Shown here in pieces: positions 7,178 to 13,209 of a stretch of 15,264 nucleotides of DNA. Origin of the DNA: Spirochaetia bacterium (lineage in GTDB: Bacteria; Spirochaetota; Spirochaetia; Treponematales; Breznakiellaceae). Position 1 is the first letter of the stretch; the number at the start of each line of letters is the position of its first letter. The translations under genes were made by a program, and so were the position numbers. The stretch lies in assembly GCA_026002305.1 (NCBI GenBank), contig BOBI01000042.1, positions 1 to 15,264 of the forward strand, given 5' to 3'. The notes beneath the pieces are model-generated. The model searched no databases and was not told where the DNA came from. It was given only the letters and a program-made list of their open reading frames with translations.

Positions 7178-7344
7178 ATGCGTAGCAACTAACCGACGAT
7201 GGGTGGTTTAAGGTGCGGGTTTATGGATCGCATCATCATTATAAGCATAATGAAAAATCAGGTACAGTTACCATTCCAAAACATAATGGTGATATTCCAA
7301 AATTTGTTATCAATTCAGTCTATAGGCAGGCGGAGTTAAAATAG
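7178..7344 (+). pseudogene. hicA: hicA-like toxin gene, broken at the 5' end
   Basis: Remnant of a HicA mRNA interferase. From about 7189 the reading frame gives LTDDGWFKVRVYGSHHHYKH and continues through TIPKHNGDIPKF to VYRQAELK and a TAG at 7342. This covers the catalytic GSHHH strand and the rest of the small dsRBD-like fold. Upstream the frame is blocked by TAG at 7183-7185. An ATG at 7178 in another frame reads MRSN then stops. Aligning MRSN with the normal MxSxxLIxxL start suggests that roughly six codons of helix 1 were lost together with a frame change. The only in-frame start is GTG 7213, which would omit helix 1. hicB follows 8 nt after the stop. Toxin activity is therefore doubtful. 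Confidence 0.8.
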
Positions 7345-7352
7345 GAGTTTTT

Positions 7353-7757
7353 ATGAAATATGTATATCCGGCTTGTTTTTATAGGGAAGATGATGGACGT
7401 TATTCTGTAGAGCTTCCTGATTTTTCTATTGCAACATTTGGCGATGATATTGCCGACGCTATGTATATGGCTGCTGACGCCGCCGCGGGAAGAATCCTTG
7501 CAATGCTTGAATGTGGCGATAAATTGCCGTACCCAACCAATCCAAATAATGTAAAACTTGAAAATGCACATATTGGCTGTGATTGTTTTGTATCTATGAT
7601 TTATATTGATATGGATAGTCTTGAAGAGAATTTTGTTGATAAACCTGTAAAAAAAACACTAACAATCCCATCGTGGCTTAACCGCGCCGCAGAACGTAAG
7701 AATGTCAATTTTTCCGCAATTCTAAAAGATGCGCTTATTGAAAAAATTGCAAATTGA
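7353..7757 (+). CDS. hicB: HicB-family antitoxin
   Basis: Antitoxin of a type II HicAB system, 134 residues. The N-terminal domain, with YPACFYREDDGRYSVELPDF and its ATFGDDIADAMYMAADAA helix, is the partial RNase-H-like fold that normally caps HicA. The C-terminal part (about 99-134, KKTLTIPSWLNRAAERK followed by FSAILKDALIEKI) is a ribbon-helix-helix DNA-binding domain for operon autoregulation. An AGGAG site (7343-7347) lies 5 nt before ATG and overlaps the hicA stop, the usual hicAB arrangement. The antitoxin is intact while hicA looks broken, so it may now act as a lone regulator, or guard against a HicA encoded elsewhere. Confidence 0.9.
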   Translation: MKYVYPACFYREDDGRYSVELPDFSIATFGDDIADAMYMAADAAAGRILAMLECGDKLPYPTNPNNVKLENAHIGCDCFVSMIYIDMDSLEENFVDKPVKKTLTIPSWLNRAAERKNVNFSAILKDALIEKIAN

Positions 7758-7794
7758 ACAATTCCATAATGCCCGGGGTACTTGTTTACCCAAA

Positions 7795-7820
7795 CAAAAA
7801 CACCCGCCGTCTTCGGCGGG
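7795..7820 (-). terminator. Rho-independent terminator downstream of folD
   Basis: A 7-bp GC stem (7803-7809 with 7814-7820, 4-nt loop) is followed on the minus strand by a T-rich run (complement of 7795-7802). It lies about 115 nt beyond the folD stop. It could also slow plus-strand transcription from hicB. Confidence 0.65.
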
Positions 7821-7853
7821 GGCGCAACGAAGTACGGGCGGGGGAAAGAGTCC

Positions 7854-7878
7854 CCAAACAGTCCGGCGGACTGTTTGG
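7854..7878. repeat. Perfect 11-bp hairpin between hicB and folD
   Basis: CCAAACAGTCC (7854-7864) pairs with GGACTGTTTGG (7868-7878) around a 3-nt loop. No T-run is present on either side. It may stabilise the folD transcript end. Confidence 0.55.
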
Positions 7879-7935
7879 CCTCCATTGTACAAGTTGACAT
7901 AGAAATCAAGTTATCCTTCCTGCCCACCCTTAAAT

Positions 7936-8787
7936 CTATTTTGCAGTTTTCTTTGCCGCGTCTATAACGTGGGTTACAAGGTTGGCGCTTGTAACAGAGC
8001 CTACGCCGCCCGGGACAGGGCTGATGCCCGCCACGATTGGTTCGACTTCTTCGGTTCGGACGTCGCCGCAGGTACCTTTTTCGCCGTTGGGTTTGGCGTT
8101 TACACCTACGTCGATAACATACTGACCGGCTTTAAAGCACTCTTTGCCAACGCTCCAAGCGCGTCCCATAGCTACAACTACAACATCGGCGGCTTGAACT
8201 TTTTTCGCCATGTCCTTTGTTTTGGAATGACAAACGGTAACGGTTCCGTTTTTCTTTAACAGAAGCATCGAAACAGGTTTACCGATAACGGTACTGCGTC
8301 CAAGAACCACAACATCCTTTCCTGCAATTTCCACCTTGTAGTGATCAAGAATCTTAATAACGGATTCCGCTGTACAAGGCGGGAAACCGGCGCCTGTGTC
8401 CGAATAAATACCGGCCATAGAGCCATCGGTAATACCGTCCATATCCTTTGCGGGCAGCAACAGCGAGCGCGCTTCGTTGTCATCACACTGTTTGGGCAGC
8501 GGGCGGAACAACAGTACGCCGTGAACACTCTTGTCCTCGTTAGCCTGCTTAATTACCTTTAAAAGCTCCGACTGCGGCGCGTCTTCCGGCAGTACATAAT
8601 TCTTAACGGCAACGCCAACTTCGTTGCAGTTTTTCGTCGCGCCCTTCTCGTAAGAAAGGTCGCCGGGTTTCTCGCCCATGCGGATAATGCCCAGTGTGGG
8701 GTTTACACCCTTTGCTTTCAGCGCTTCCACATCTTTCTTCATCTGCTCTTGCATAGCCGCAGCTACATCTTTACCACTTAATAACAT
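7936..8787 (-). CDS. folD: FolD-type methylenetetrahydrofolate dehydrogenase, probably lacking cyclohydrolase activity
   Basis: Cytoplasmic one-carbon enzyme of 283 residues, interconverting 5,10-methylene- and 5,10-methenyl-tetrahydrofolate. The start is ATG 8787, because AAGGAG (8798-8793) is 5 nt upstream; the GTG at 8793 overlaps that site. Family motifs are clear: SYEKGATKNCNEVG, KDMDG (Asp117 kept), GRSTVIGKPVS and SPVPGGVGSVTSANL. Two residues differ from the bifunctional enzyme. The position of E. coli Lys54 (in YVASK) is Ala50 here, and that of Gln98 (in VQLPLP) is Phe94. In the human homologue the equivalent Lys and Gln are needed for the cyclohydrolase step while dehydrogenase activity can persist. 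The upstream neighbour fchA encodes a separate cyclohydrolase, which fits. PCTP is also changed to PCTA. The family call is firm; loss of cyclohydrolase is inferred. Confidence 0.95.
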   Translation of the reverse strand: MLLSGKDVAAAMQEQMKKDVEALKAKGVNPTLGIIRMGEKPGDLSYEKGATKNCNEVGVAVKNYVLPEDAPQSELLKVIKQANEDKSVHGVLLFRPLPKQCDDNEARSLLLPAKDMDGITDGSMAGIYSDTGAGFPPCTAESVIKILDHYKVEIAGKDVVVLGRSTVIGKPVSMLLLKKNGTVTVCHSKTKDMAKKVQAADVVVVAMGRAWSVGKECFKAGQYVIDVGVNAKPNGEKGTCGDVRTEEVEPIVAGISPVPGGVGSVTSANLVTHVIDAAKKTAK

Positions 8788-8792
8788 ACTCA

Positions 8793-8798
8793 CTCCTT
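8793..8798 (-). promoter_or_regulatory. Shine-Dalgarno that fixes the folD start
   Basis: AAGGAG on the minus strand, 5 nt before ATG 8787. It overlaps the in-frame GTG at 8793, which therefore cannot be the start served by this site. Confidence 0.8.
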
Positions 8799-8850
8799 AT
8801 ATAATATAAAATTAAAACCCCAAGAAACCTTGAAGTTAATTTTCAACAGT

Positions 8851-8984
8851 AGGGGGCGCACCTCTGCTCCAAACACCTTTGTTTCTGCCTTTGACACAAA
8901 AACTGCAAACGGGTAAAGAACCCATTGTTCCATTGCAGAAACAAAAGTATCTGACGCTAACACATATTGGACGCGGCGCCCCCT
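8851..8984. repeat. Nested inverted-repeat region between fchA and folD
   Basis: The 242-nt gap holds a nested dyad. AGGGGGCGC (8851-8859) pairs with 8976-8984, CCAA (8869-8872) with TTGG (8967-8970), TTTGTTTCTGC (8878-8888) with 8935-8945, and GGGT (8911-8914) with ACCC (8920-8923). The whole can fold into one long imperfect hairpin of 134 nt. It may be a small repetitive (MITE-like) element or a structured leader of folD. The short open frames across it show no convincing start signals. Confidence 0.6.
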
Positions 8985-8990
8985 CGCTAC

Positions 8991-9018
8991 AAAAGTTTTG
9001 CTGCGCAAAACGTTTTTT
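8991..9018. terminator. Bidirectional terminator-like hairpin after fchA
   Basis: GTTTTGC (8995-9001) pairs with GCAAAAC (9005-9011) around a 3-nt loop. T-runs flank both sides: T6 at 9013-9018 on the plus strand and T4 on the minus strand. It would end or attenuate fchA transcription before folD. Confidence 0.55.
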
Positions 9019-9029
9019 CGCTACCCCCA

Positions 9030-9662
9030 CTATTTGTGGAGTTGGCCCTTTACTTCCGCAAAAACCTTGTCGGCTAACGCGCCATACTCTTTGATCAGGG
9101 CGTCGGCGTCTTTGTTTATTTTGTCGGCCCATGCGCGGTCTGTCGAAGACTTTGTGTTAATGAACACATTCAGGCTTGCGCCGTCTAAAGCCGCCTTGCA
9201 GAAAATAACGCCGACACCGGCATCGCTAACCGCGAGTTTGCTGCCTTTAAGCGCAAATTGTTCGCAAATCTTAATGGCTTCCGCACATTTCTGCATAATT
9301 TTAAACGGGGTCGCACAGGCGTCTTTTATACATTTTTCCATTATTTTTGCTTTTTCGGCTTTTTCCACATCGGTGTTTGCGGGCAGTCCATAAGCCTTGG
9401 AAAGAGGCTCAAAATCCTCGGCGTCCTTATCAATCAGTGTAAGAAATTCTTTTTGAAGCGCATCGCATTGCTTCTGCAGCTTAATAATCTCCGGCTCCAC
9501 ATCGGCATACTTTTTCTTGCCTACGGTAAGACTGCCAACCATGTTGCCCAGCGCAGTACCAACCGCGCCAACCAACGCCGAAGCGCCGCCGCCCCCTGGA
9601 ACAGCCGCCTTGCTTGCCAACACGGACACAAAATCCGGAATCGCTTTTGTCGAAATACTCAA
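9030..9662 (-). CDS. fchA: Methenyltetrahydrofolate cyclohydrolase / cyclodeaminase family (FchA)
   Basis: Cytoplasmic FTCD_C-family enzyme of 210 residues. It most likely hydrolyses or forms 5,10-methenyl-tetrahydrofolate (cyclohydrolase, with formyl-THF), or removes ammonia from formimino-THF (cyclodeaminase). Signatures include PGGGGASALVGAVGTALG (22-39), DKDAEDFEPLSKAYG (78-92), LAVSDAGVG (143-151) and AALDGASLNVFIN (157-169). The start is TTG 9662, chosen because GGAGG (9668-9672) lies 5 nt upstream. folD follows in the same direction about 240 nt downstream. Since FolD there lacks key cyclohydrolase residues, the cyclohydrolase role is favoured. Together they fit the methyl branch of acetogenic or one-carbon metabolism. 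No formiminotransferase or hut gene is visible. Confidence 0.92.
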   Translation of the reverse strand: MSISTKAIPDFVSVLASKAAVPGGGGASALVGAVGTALGNMVGSLTVGKKKYADVEPEIIKLQKQCDALQKEFLTLIDKDAEDFEPLSKAYGLPANTDVEKAEKAKIMEKCIKDACATPFKIMQKCAEAIKICEQFALKGSKLAVSDAGVGVIFCKAALDGASLNVFINTKSSTDRAWADKINKDADALIKEYGALADKVFAEVKGQLHK

Positions 9663-9712
9663 TTTATCCTCCTTTTATTTTAAGGGATGGGCGCAAAACG
9701 CCACATTAACTT

Positions 9713-9740
9713 ATTATATCCCAAAACCTCCAATTTGCAA
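9713..9740 (-). promoter_or_regulatory. Promoter of fchA
   Basis: On the minus strand TTGCAA (9740-9735) and a perfect TATAAT (9718-9713) are spaced by 16 nt, about 50 nt before the TTG start. A small GGCG/CGCC hairpin (9690-9702) lies in the leader. Confidence 0.65.
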
Positions 9741-9770
9741 CCTGAATTATTAATCCTGCGGCCGGCGGCA

Positions 9771-9828
9771 TTGACAAAATTATACTAAATGGTATAATAC
9801 TAAATGGTATAATACTAAATAGTATAAT
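9771..9828 (+). promoter_or_regulatory. Consensus promoter with three tandem -10 boxes
   Basis: A perfect TTGACA (9771-9776) lies 16 nt upstream of a perfect TATAAT (9793-9798). That box is repeated at 9808-9813 and 9823-9828, because a 15-bp unit (ATACTAAATGGTATA, last copy with A for G) is present three times from 9784. Each unit joint also makes the dyad GTATAATAC (9792-9800, 9807-9815), which could be an operator. The array runs straight into a GGGAGG ribosome site (9834-9839), 5 nt before the ATPase start. Confidence 0.75.
9784..9828 (+). repeat. Triple 15-bp direct repeat in promoter
   Basis: Units at 9784-9798, 9799-9813 and 9814-9828 are identical except for one base in the third. 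Copy number could change by slippage. Confidence 0.85.
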
Positions 9829-9844
9829 TTAGAGGGAGGCGAAA

Positions 9845-10984
9845 ATGAATCCTTTTCATTATGGCGCTGTGGTAAGCGGGGCGGATTTTTATGATAGAAA
9901 AGACGAGGCTGATCGCATTGCGGAAACGCTTTTGGGGGGCAATAATATTGTGCTCTATGCGCCCAGAAGATTTGGCAAGACATCATTGGTTTTTAAAATA
10001 ATAGAGATGTTGGAAAAACAAAAATTTATCTGCATTTATTTTGATTTTATGAGTATATATTCATTAGAATCATTTGTTAAACTGTATTCTTATGCGTTAT
10101 CAAAAAAACAATCCAATCTAAAAAAATTTGTTCAGGATTTAGCTTCGTCGATAAAGAATATTCGTCCGGTTTTAAGTTTTAATGCTTCAGGTGAACCGGA
10201 ATTCGGGGTGAATTTTGCCGGCCCCGGCGACACCATTGACGAAGCTATGATTTCACAATTACTGGATATGTCCGAAGTACTCTTTGATAAAAAGCGTGTT
10301 TTCATTTTTTTTGACGAATTTCAGGACTGTGTAAAAATAAATGATATTAATTTTGAAAATCTTTTACGAAGCAAAATCCAACATCATAAATACACAAACT
10401 ATCTTTTTTTTGGCAGTAAAACACATATATTAAACGATATGTTTAACAACAAAAAAAGAGCTTTCTATAATTCGGCATTGCCAATGTCAATTGGGCCGCT
10501 GCCGGAAAAAGAAACCATAGCATATTTACAAAAAAAATTTAGCGCACATTCAATTACCATCAACAGCGGTATGGCAAAATATATCATTACAACAGCGGGC
10601 GATATTCCTCATTATATTCAATTACTTGCATCCGAAGTGTGGCAATACATGGTAAATGAAAAAAATACCGTAACAACGGACATAATCGATTATTGTGTAC
10701 AGCGTGTGCTGGCATCAAACAAGGATTATCATATCGAATTATTTGACAGGCAGTCAAACAGTAAAAAACAGTTGCTGCAGGCTCTATCGCAAAGCGGGAA
10801 AAATATATTTTCAATAAATTATATAAAGACATACCGTTTATCAAGCGCGTCAGCAATTCAAAAAGCGGTAAAAGAACTAATTGAAGACAACATTATCGAA
10901 AAAATAAATAACGAATACTTTATAGCCGATCCGTTTTTTAAATTATTTGTTATAAATAGCTATCACCCTGTAACATTCAATTAA
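9845..10984 (+). CDS. AAA+ ATPase with C-terminal winged helix (ATPase_2/STAND-like)
   Basis: P-loop ATPase of 379 residues resembling the archaeal-type ATPase family (PF01637-like). Walker A is APRRFGKTSL (39-48), Walker B is VFIFFDEFQD (152-161) and a sensor-1-like YLFFGSK occurs at 186-192. A lid region carries TTAGDIPHYIQLLA. A winged-helix domain (about 310-375) ends with the family-typical YFIADPFFKLFV. The GGGAGG site and ATG spacing are ideal. Base composition is more AT-rich than the flanking lepB and folD, which hints at separate origin. It stands alone: no nuclease, transposase or receptor partner is adjacent. Such proteins are often annotated as regulators or defence-like NTPases, but the role of this one cannot be read from sequence. 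Confidence 0.85.
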   Translation: MNPFHYGAVVSGADFYDRKDEADRIAETLLGGNNIVLYAPRRFGKTSLVFKIIEMLEKQKFICIYFDFMSIYSLESFVKLYSYALSKKQSNLKKFVQDLASSIKNIRPVLSFNASGEPEFGVNFAGPGDTIDEAMISQLLDMSEVLFDKKRVFIFFDEFQDCVKINDINFENLLRSKIQHHKYTNYLFFGSKTHILNDMFNNKKRAFYNSALPMSIGPLPEKETIAYLQKKFSAHSITINSGMAKYIITTAGDIPHYIQLLASEVWQYMVNEKNTVTTDIIDYCVQRVLASNKDYHIELFDRQSNSKKQLLQALSQSGKNIFSINYIKTYRLSSASAIQKAVKELIEDNIIEKINNEYFIADPFFKLFVINSYHPVTFN

Positions 10985-11035
10985 GTCCTGTAGCGGATAC
11001 CTTGCGTTACATTTTGCCAGAGGCATTGCGTGCCG

Positions 11036-11064
11036 TTGACCTTGCGGCTGGAAACTAACATAAT
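11036..11064 (+). promoter_or_regulatory. Promoter of the signal peptidase pair
   Basis: TTGACC (11036-11041) and CATAAT (11059-11064) with 17-nt spacing. A start of transcription near 11071 would leave only about 6 nt before ATG 11077, where no Shine-Dalgarno is present. Confidence 0.55.
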
Positions 11065-11076
11065 AATACCATAGCT

Positions 11077-12072
11077 ATGGATGCGAAAGTAAAAAAGTCT
11101 GGTTTCTTTGACAATATTCAAAAAATGACGGAAGTCTGCCTAACGCGCCGTGCGGTGCGGCGGAAAAAAAAACTGGAAAATCAAAAGAAGAAGAATCCCA
11201 TTATTGATTGGATAGAAGCGTTTATCTGGGCGGCGTGTGTTGTTCTTTTGATAAATCAATATCTTTTTCAGGCGTATCAAATTCCTTCAGGTTCGATGAT
11301 TGATACGCTGCTGATTGGCGACCGGATTTTTGTAAATAAAATTGTTTATGGGCCCGAATTGCTGCCGGGGTTGTTGAAAATCCCCAGCCCGTATAAGCCT
11401 CGGCGTAACCAAGTGGTTATTTTTGAAAATCCGGCTTACATACCGCGGGGCACGCTTTTTGATGTCGCGCAGCGGATAATTTATATGCTCACACTTTCTA
11501 TTGTTGATATTGATCGCGACGAAAACGGTAATCCTAAAGCACATTTTTTAATAAAACGCGCGGTTGGTATGGGCGGCGACACATTTATAAATATAAATGG
11601 CGGTATGCAGATTCGGTTTGCGGGCGAAACCCGTGTTGTGCCGGAAACCGAATACAATGAAGCGCGCGGGTGGAAGCATAAATTAAGCCGTTTGGTTAGG
11701 GCAGGCGATTATCCGGCGCTGCAGGCGGCAGGGCATGCGGCGGCACTGCAGGACATTGGTCTTAACGTGCCCGAAAAAATGGCTGAACTTGCCGCCGGCG
11801 CCGCCTCTATACGCAACCCCGACTACATAACATTTGAAACGGCGCGGCTTGAAACACTGCGCGGCGCTTTCCCGCACGAGGCAAGGGCTAGTGAACAATA
11901 TGCGCGCCGGCTGCAAGGCTGGTATGTGCCGCCCGGCAGAATGCTACCGTTAGGTGACAACCGCGATAATTCCAGAGACGGGAGATTTTTCGGCGCGGTG
12001 CTTCTTGACAAAGTGCTGGGGCAGGGCTCGTTTAAATATTGGCCGCTTGGACGCATAGGCACAATTAAATAA
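11077..12072 (+). CDS. lepB: Signal peptidase I (canonical motifs, with long insertion)
   Basis: Membrane-bound leader peptidase of 331 residues that removes signal peptides from exported proteins. A basic cytoplasmic tail precedes one membrane helix (about 45-63). The catalytic Ser73 lies in QIPSGSM, the general base Lys160 in FLIKRAVG, and box E is GDNRDNSRDGRFFG (293-306). The usual MxPTL after Ser is MIDTL here. Between Lys and box E there is an expansion of roughly 100 residues (about 185-285), rich in Ala and charged residues, so the protein is longer than typical single-helix enzymes. The second signal peptidase gene starts 4 nt after its stop, so they are co-transcribed. No ribosome site precedes the ATG, and the nearby promoter suggests a very short or absent leader. 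Confidence 0.93.
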   Translation: MDAKVKKSGFFDNIQKMTEVCLTRRAVRRKKKLENQKKKNPIIDWIEAFIWAACVVLLINQYLFQAYQIPSGSMIDTLLIGDRIFVNKIVYGPELLPGLLKIPSPYKPRRNQVVIFENPAYIPRGTLFDVAQRIIYMLTLSIVDIDRDENGNPKAHFLIKRAVGMGGDTFININGGMQIRFAGETRVVPETEYNEARGWKHKLSRLVRAGDYPALQAAGHAAALQDIGLNVPEKMAELAAGAASIRNPDYITFETARLETLRGAFPHEARASEQYARRLQGWYVPPGRMLPLGDNRDNSRDGRFFGAVLLDKVLGQGSFKYWPLGRIGTIK

Positions 12073-12076
12073 GGGA

Positions 12077-12808
12077 ATGGTCTTGTTTAATAAATGGCTG
12101 AAATATTCTTATGCCGATCAAAAAACTCAAACGGGCAGGGTGCGAAATATTATTCTGTGGGTGATTCTTTGTCTTGCCATTTATCTTTTGTTCACAAACT
12201 TTTTCTTTCCTGTTAAGGCATTGGAAAATAATTCCATGCAGCCGGATTTTAATCACGGCGACCGTTTTATTTTTTACTCATTTGGTATTCACCGGCTGCT
12301 GCCGGATGTTCCGCCGTTTAATAAACAACACATGCACCGCGGAAATGTTGTGCTTGTAAATAAACAAATAGATAATAACAAAAATATTTTTTTGAATGTA
12401 CTCAATCGCATAGCACGGTTTTGGACCGCCGGCCGCATGGGAATTCCCGGACGCGAAGAACAACTATTTATTAAACGGGTTATAGGCTTGCCCGGTGATA
12501 CTATTTCTATGTCGAATTATGTACTGCGCGTTCAGAGCGCCGACAACCCGTATACATTTACCGAATTTGAATTGTCGGATTCGCCTTACAACATAAACAT
12601 TCCACAAGTGCCCGCATTATGGGATTCATCAATTCCGTTTTCCGGTAACATGGAAAAAATCGTGTTGGGCGATAACCAATGCTTTGTAGTGTCCGACGAC
12701 CGCAGCAACAGCAACGATTCGCGTACATGGGGGCCTATCCCCAAGAATTATATCATCGGCAAAGCGCTCTTACGTTATTGGCCGTTAAATAAAATCAAGC
12801 TGCTGTAG
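12077..12808 (+). CDS. Second, divergent signal peptidase I
   Basis: Type I signal peptidase homologue, 243 residues, following lepB by 4 nt. A membrane helix covers about 24-44. Catalytic Ser53 is in ENNSMQPD rather than the usual PSxSMxPT, Lys133 is in FIKRVIGLPGD, and box E reads SDDRSNSNDSRTWGPI (206-221) where GDN is normal. The catalytic pair is intact, so activity is likely, but the substrate-binding strands differ, suggesting different substrate preference from its neighbour. The start is given at ATG 12077. However, AAGGGA (12071-12076) abuts that ATG and is better placed for the in-frame TTG at 12083. Spirochaetes often carry more than one signal peptidase I; tandem placement points to duplication and divergence. 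Confidence 0.88.
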   Translation: MVLFNKWLKYSYADQKTQTGRVRNIILWVILCLAIYLLFTNFFFPVKALENNSMQPDFNHGDRFIFYSFGIHRLLPDVPPFNKQHMHRGNVVLVNKQIDNNKNIFLNVLNRIARFWTAGRMGIPGREEQLFIKRVIGLPGDTISMSNYVLRVQSADNPYTFTEFELSDSPYNINIPQVPALWDSSIPFSGNMEKIVLGDNQCFVVSDDRSNSNDSRTWGPIPKNYIIGKALLRYWPLNKIKLL

Positions 12809-12828
12809 TGGAAGCACCGGCCGTTTTA

Positions 12829-12880
12829 GGCGTTTTTGTTTCCGCACGCCGCCTTTCTGAACAAAAGCAGAAAAAACGCC
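12829..12880 (+). terminator. Hairpin downstream of the signal peptidase operon
   Basis: GGCGTTTTT (12829-12837) pairs with AAAAACGCC (12872-12880), and TTTCTG/CAGAAA lies inside. It begins 21 nt after the stop. A T-rich arm but no trailing T-run, so efficiency is uncertain. Confidence 0.4.
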
Positions 12881-12897
12881 TTTGCGCACAAAAAAAA

Positions 12898-13120
12898 GTG
12901 CCTGGCGCCGATCAGTTCAGACCCCCGGCAGACAACCGCTGCAAATGAACTACCGCGCCGCAGAGCCCTCGCACGCAAGCAGGTGCGTAGCGTGCAGACG
13001 GTATTAAACCGCACGGAGAATAAGCCTGTCTGTTAATACATGCGGTATGCGGTTTTTCTCCGCGTTCCGCAATCCGTTCAGTTGCCTTTCCCTGGAAAAC
13101 TTCTTAGGGGGTCAGGTACC
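12898..13120. repeat. Noncoding hairpin-rich segment bounded by an imperfect inverted repeat
   Basis: The roughly 400-nt gap between the signal peptidases and the XRE gene has no convincing gene. GTGCCTGGCGCC and CAGACCCCC at its left (12898-12926) face GGGGGTCAGGTACC at its right (13107-13120); CAGACCCCC matches the complement of GGGGGTCAG at 8 of 9 bases. Inside are GCACGC/GCGTGC (12971-12976, 12990-12995), CGGT/ACCG (12999-13011), GTATTAA/TTAATAC (13001-13007, 13033-13039), ACCGCA/TGCGGT (13008-13013, 13041-13046) and CGGAGAA/TTCTCCG (13014-13020, 13056-13062). It may be a decayed mobile repeat or a structured RNA. Confidence 0.4.
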
Positions 13121-13209
13121 AAATTGCGCTGTGAAGCCGCTCCGTAAAGTATTTTTTCCTGTCTTCTTTCGTGGGTTTCGCAGTTCTCGTGGTTTTTCTT
13201 CCATAAAAA

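Noticed and set aside
7601..7927. Minus-strand open frame of 108 codons across the end of hicB
   Set aside because: It spans the folD terminator and an unrelated hairpin and is antisense to hicB; no start signal.
8794..9029. Tetrahydrofolate riboswitch upstream of folD
   Set aside because: The position would suit it, but I could not match the known conserved core; the fold is dominated by plain inverted repeats.
8790..9132. Two overlapping minus-strand open frames (72 and 98 codons) across the fchA-folD gap
   Set aside because: They lie inside the inverted repeats, one overlaps the fchA 3' end, have odd Cys/Arg composition and no ribosome site; judged chance frames in a structured spacer.
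9784..9828. CRISPR-like array
   Set aside because: The 15-bp units are contiguous with no spacers, so this is a simple tandem repeat, not CRISPR.
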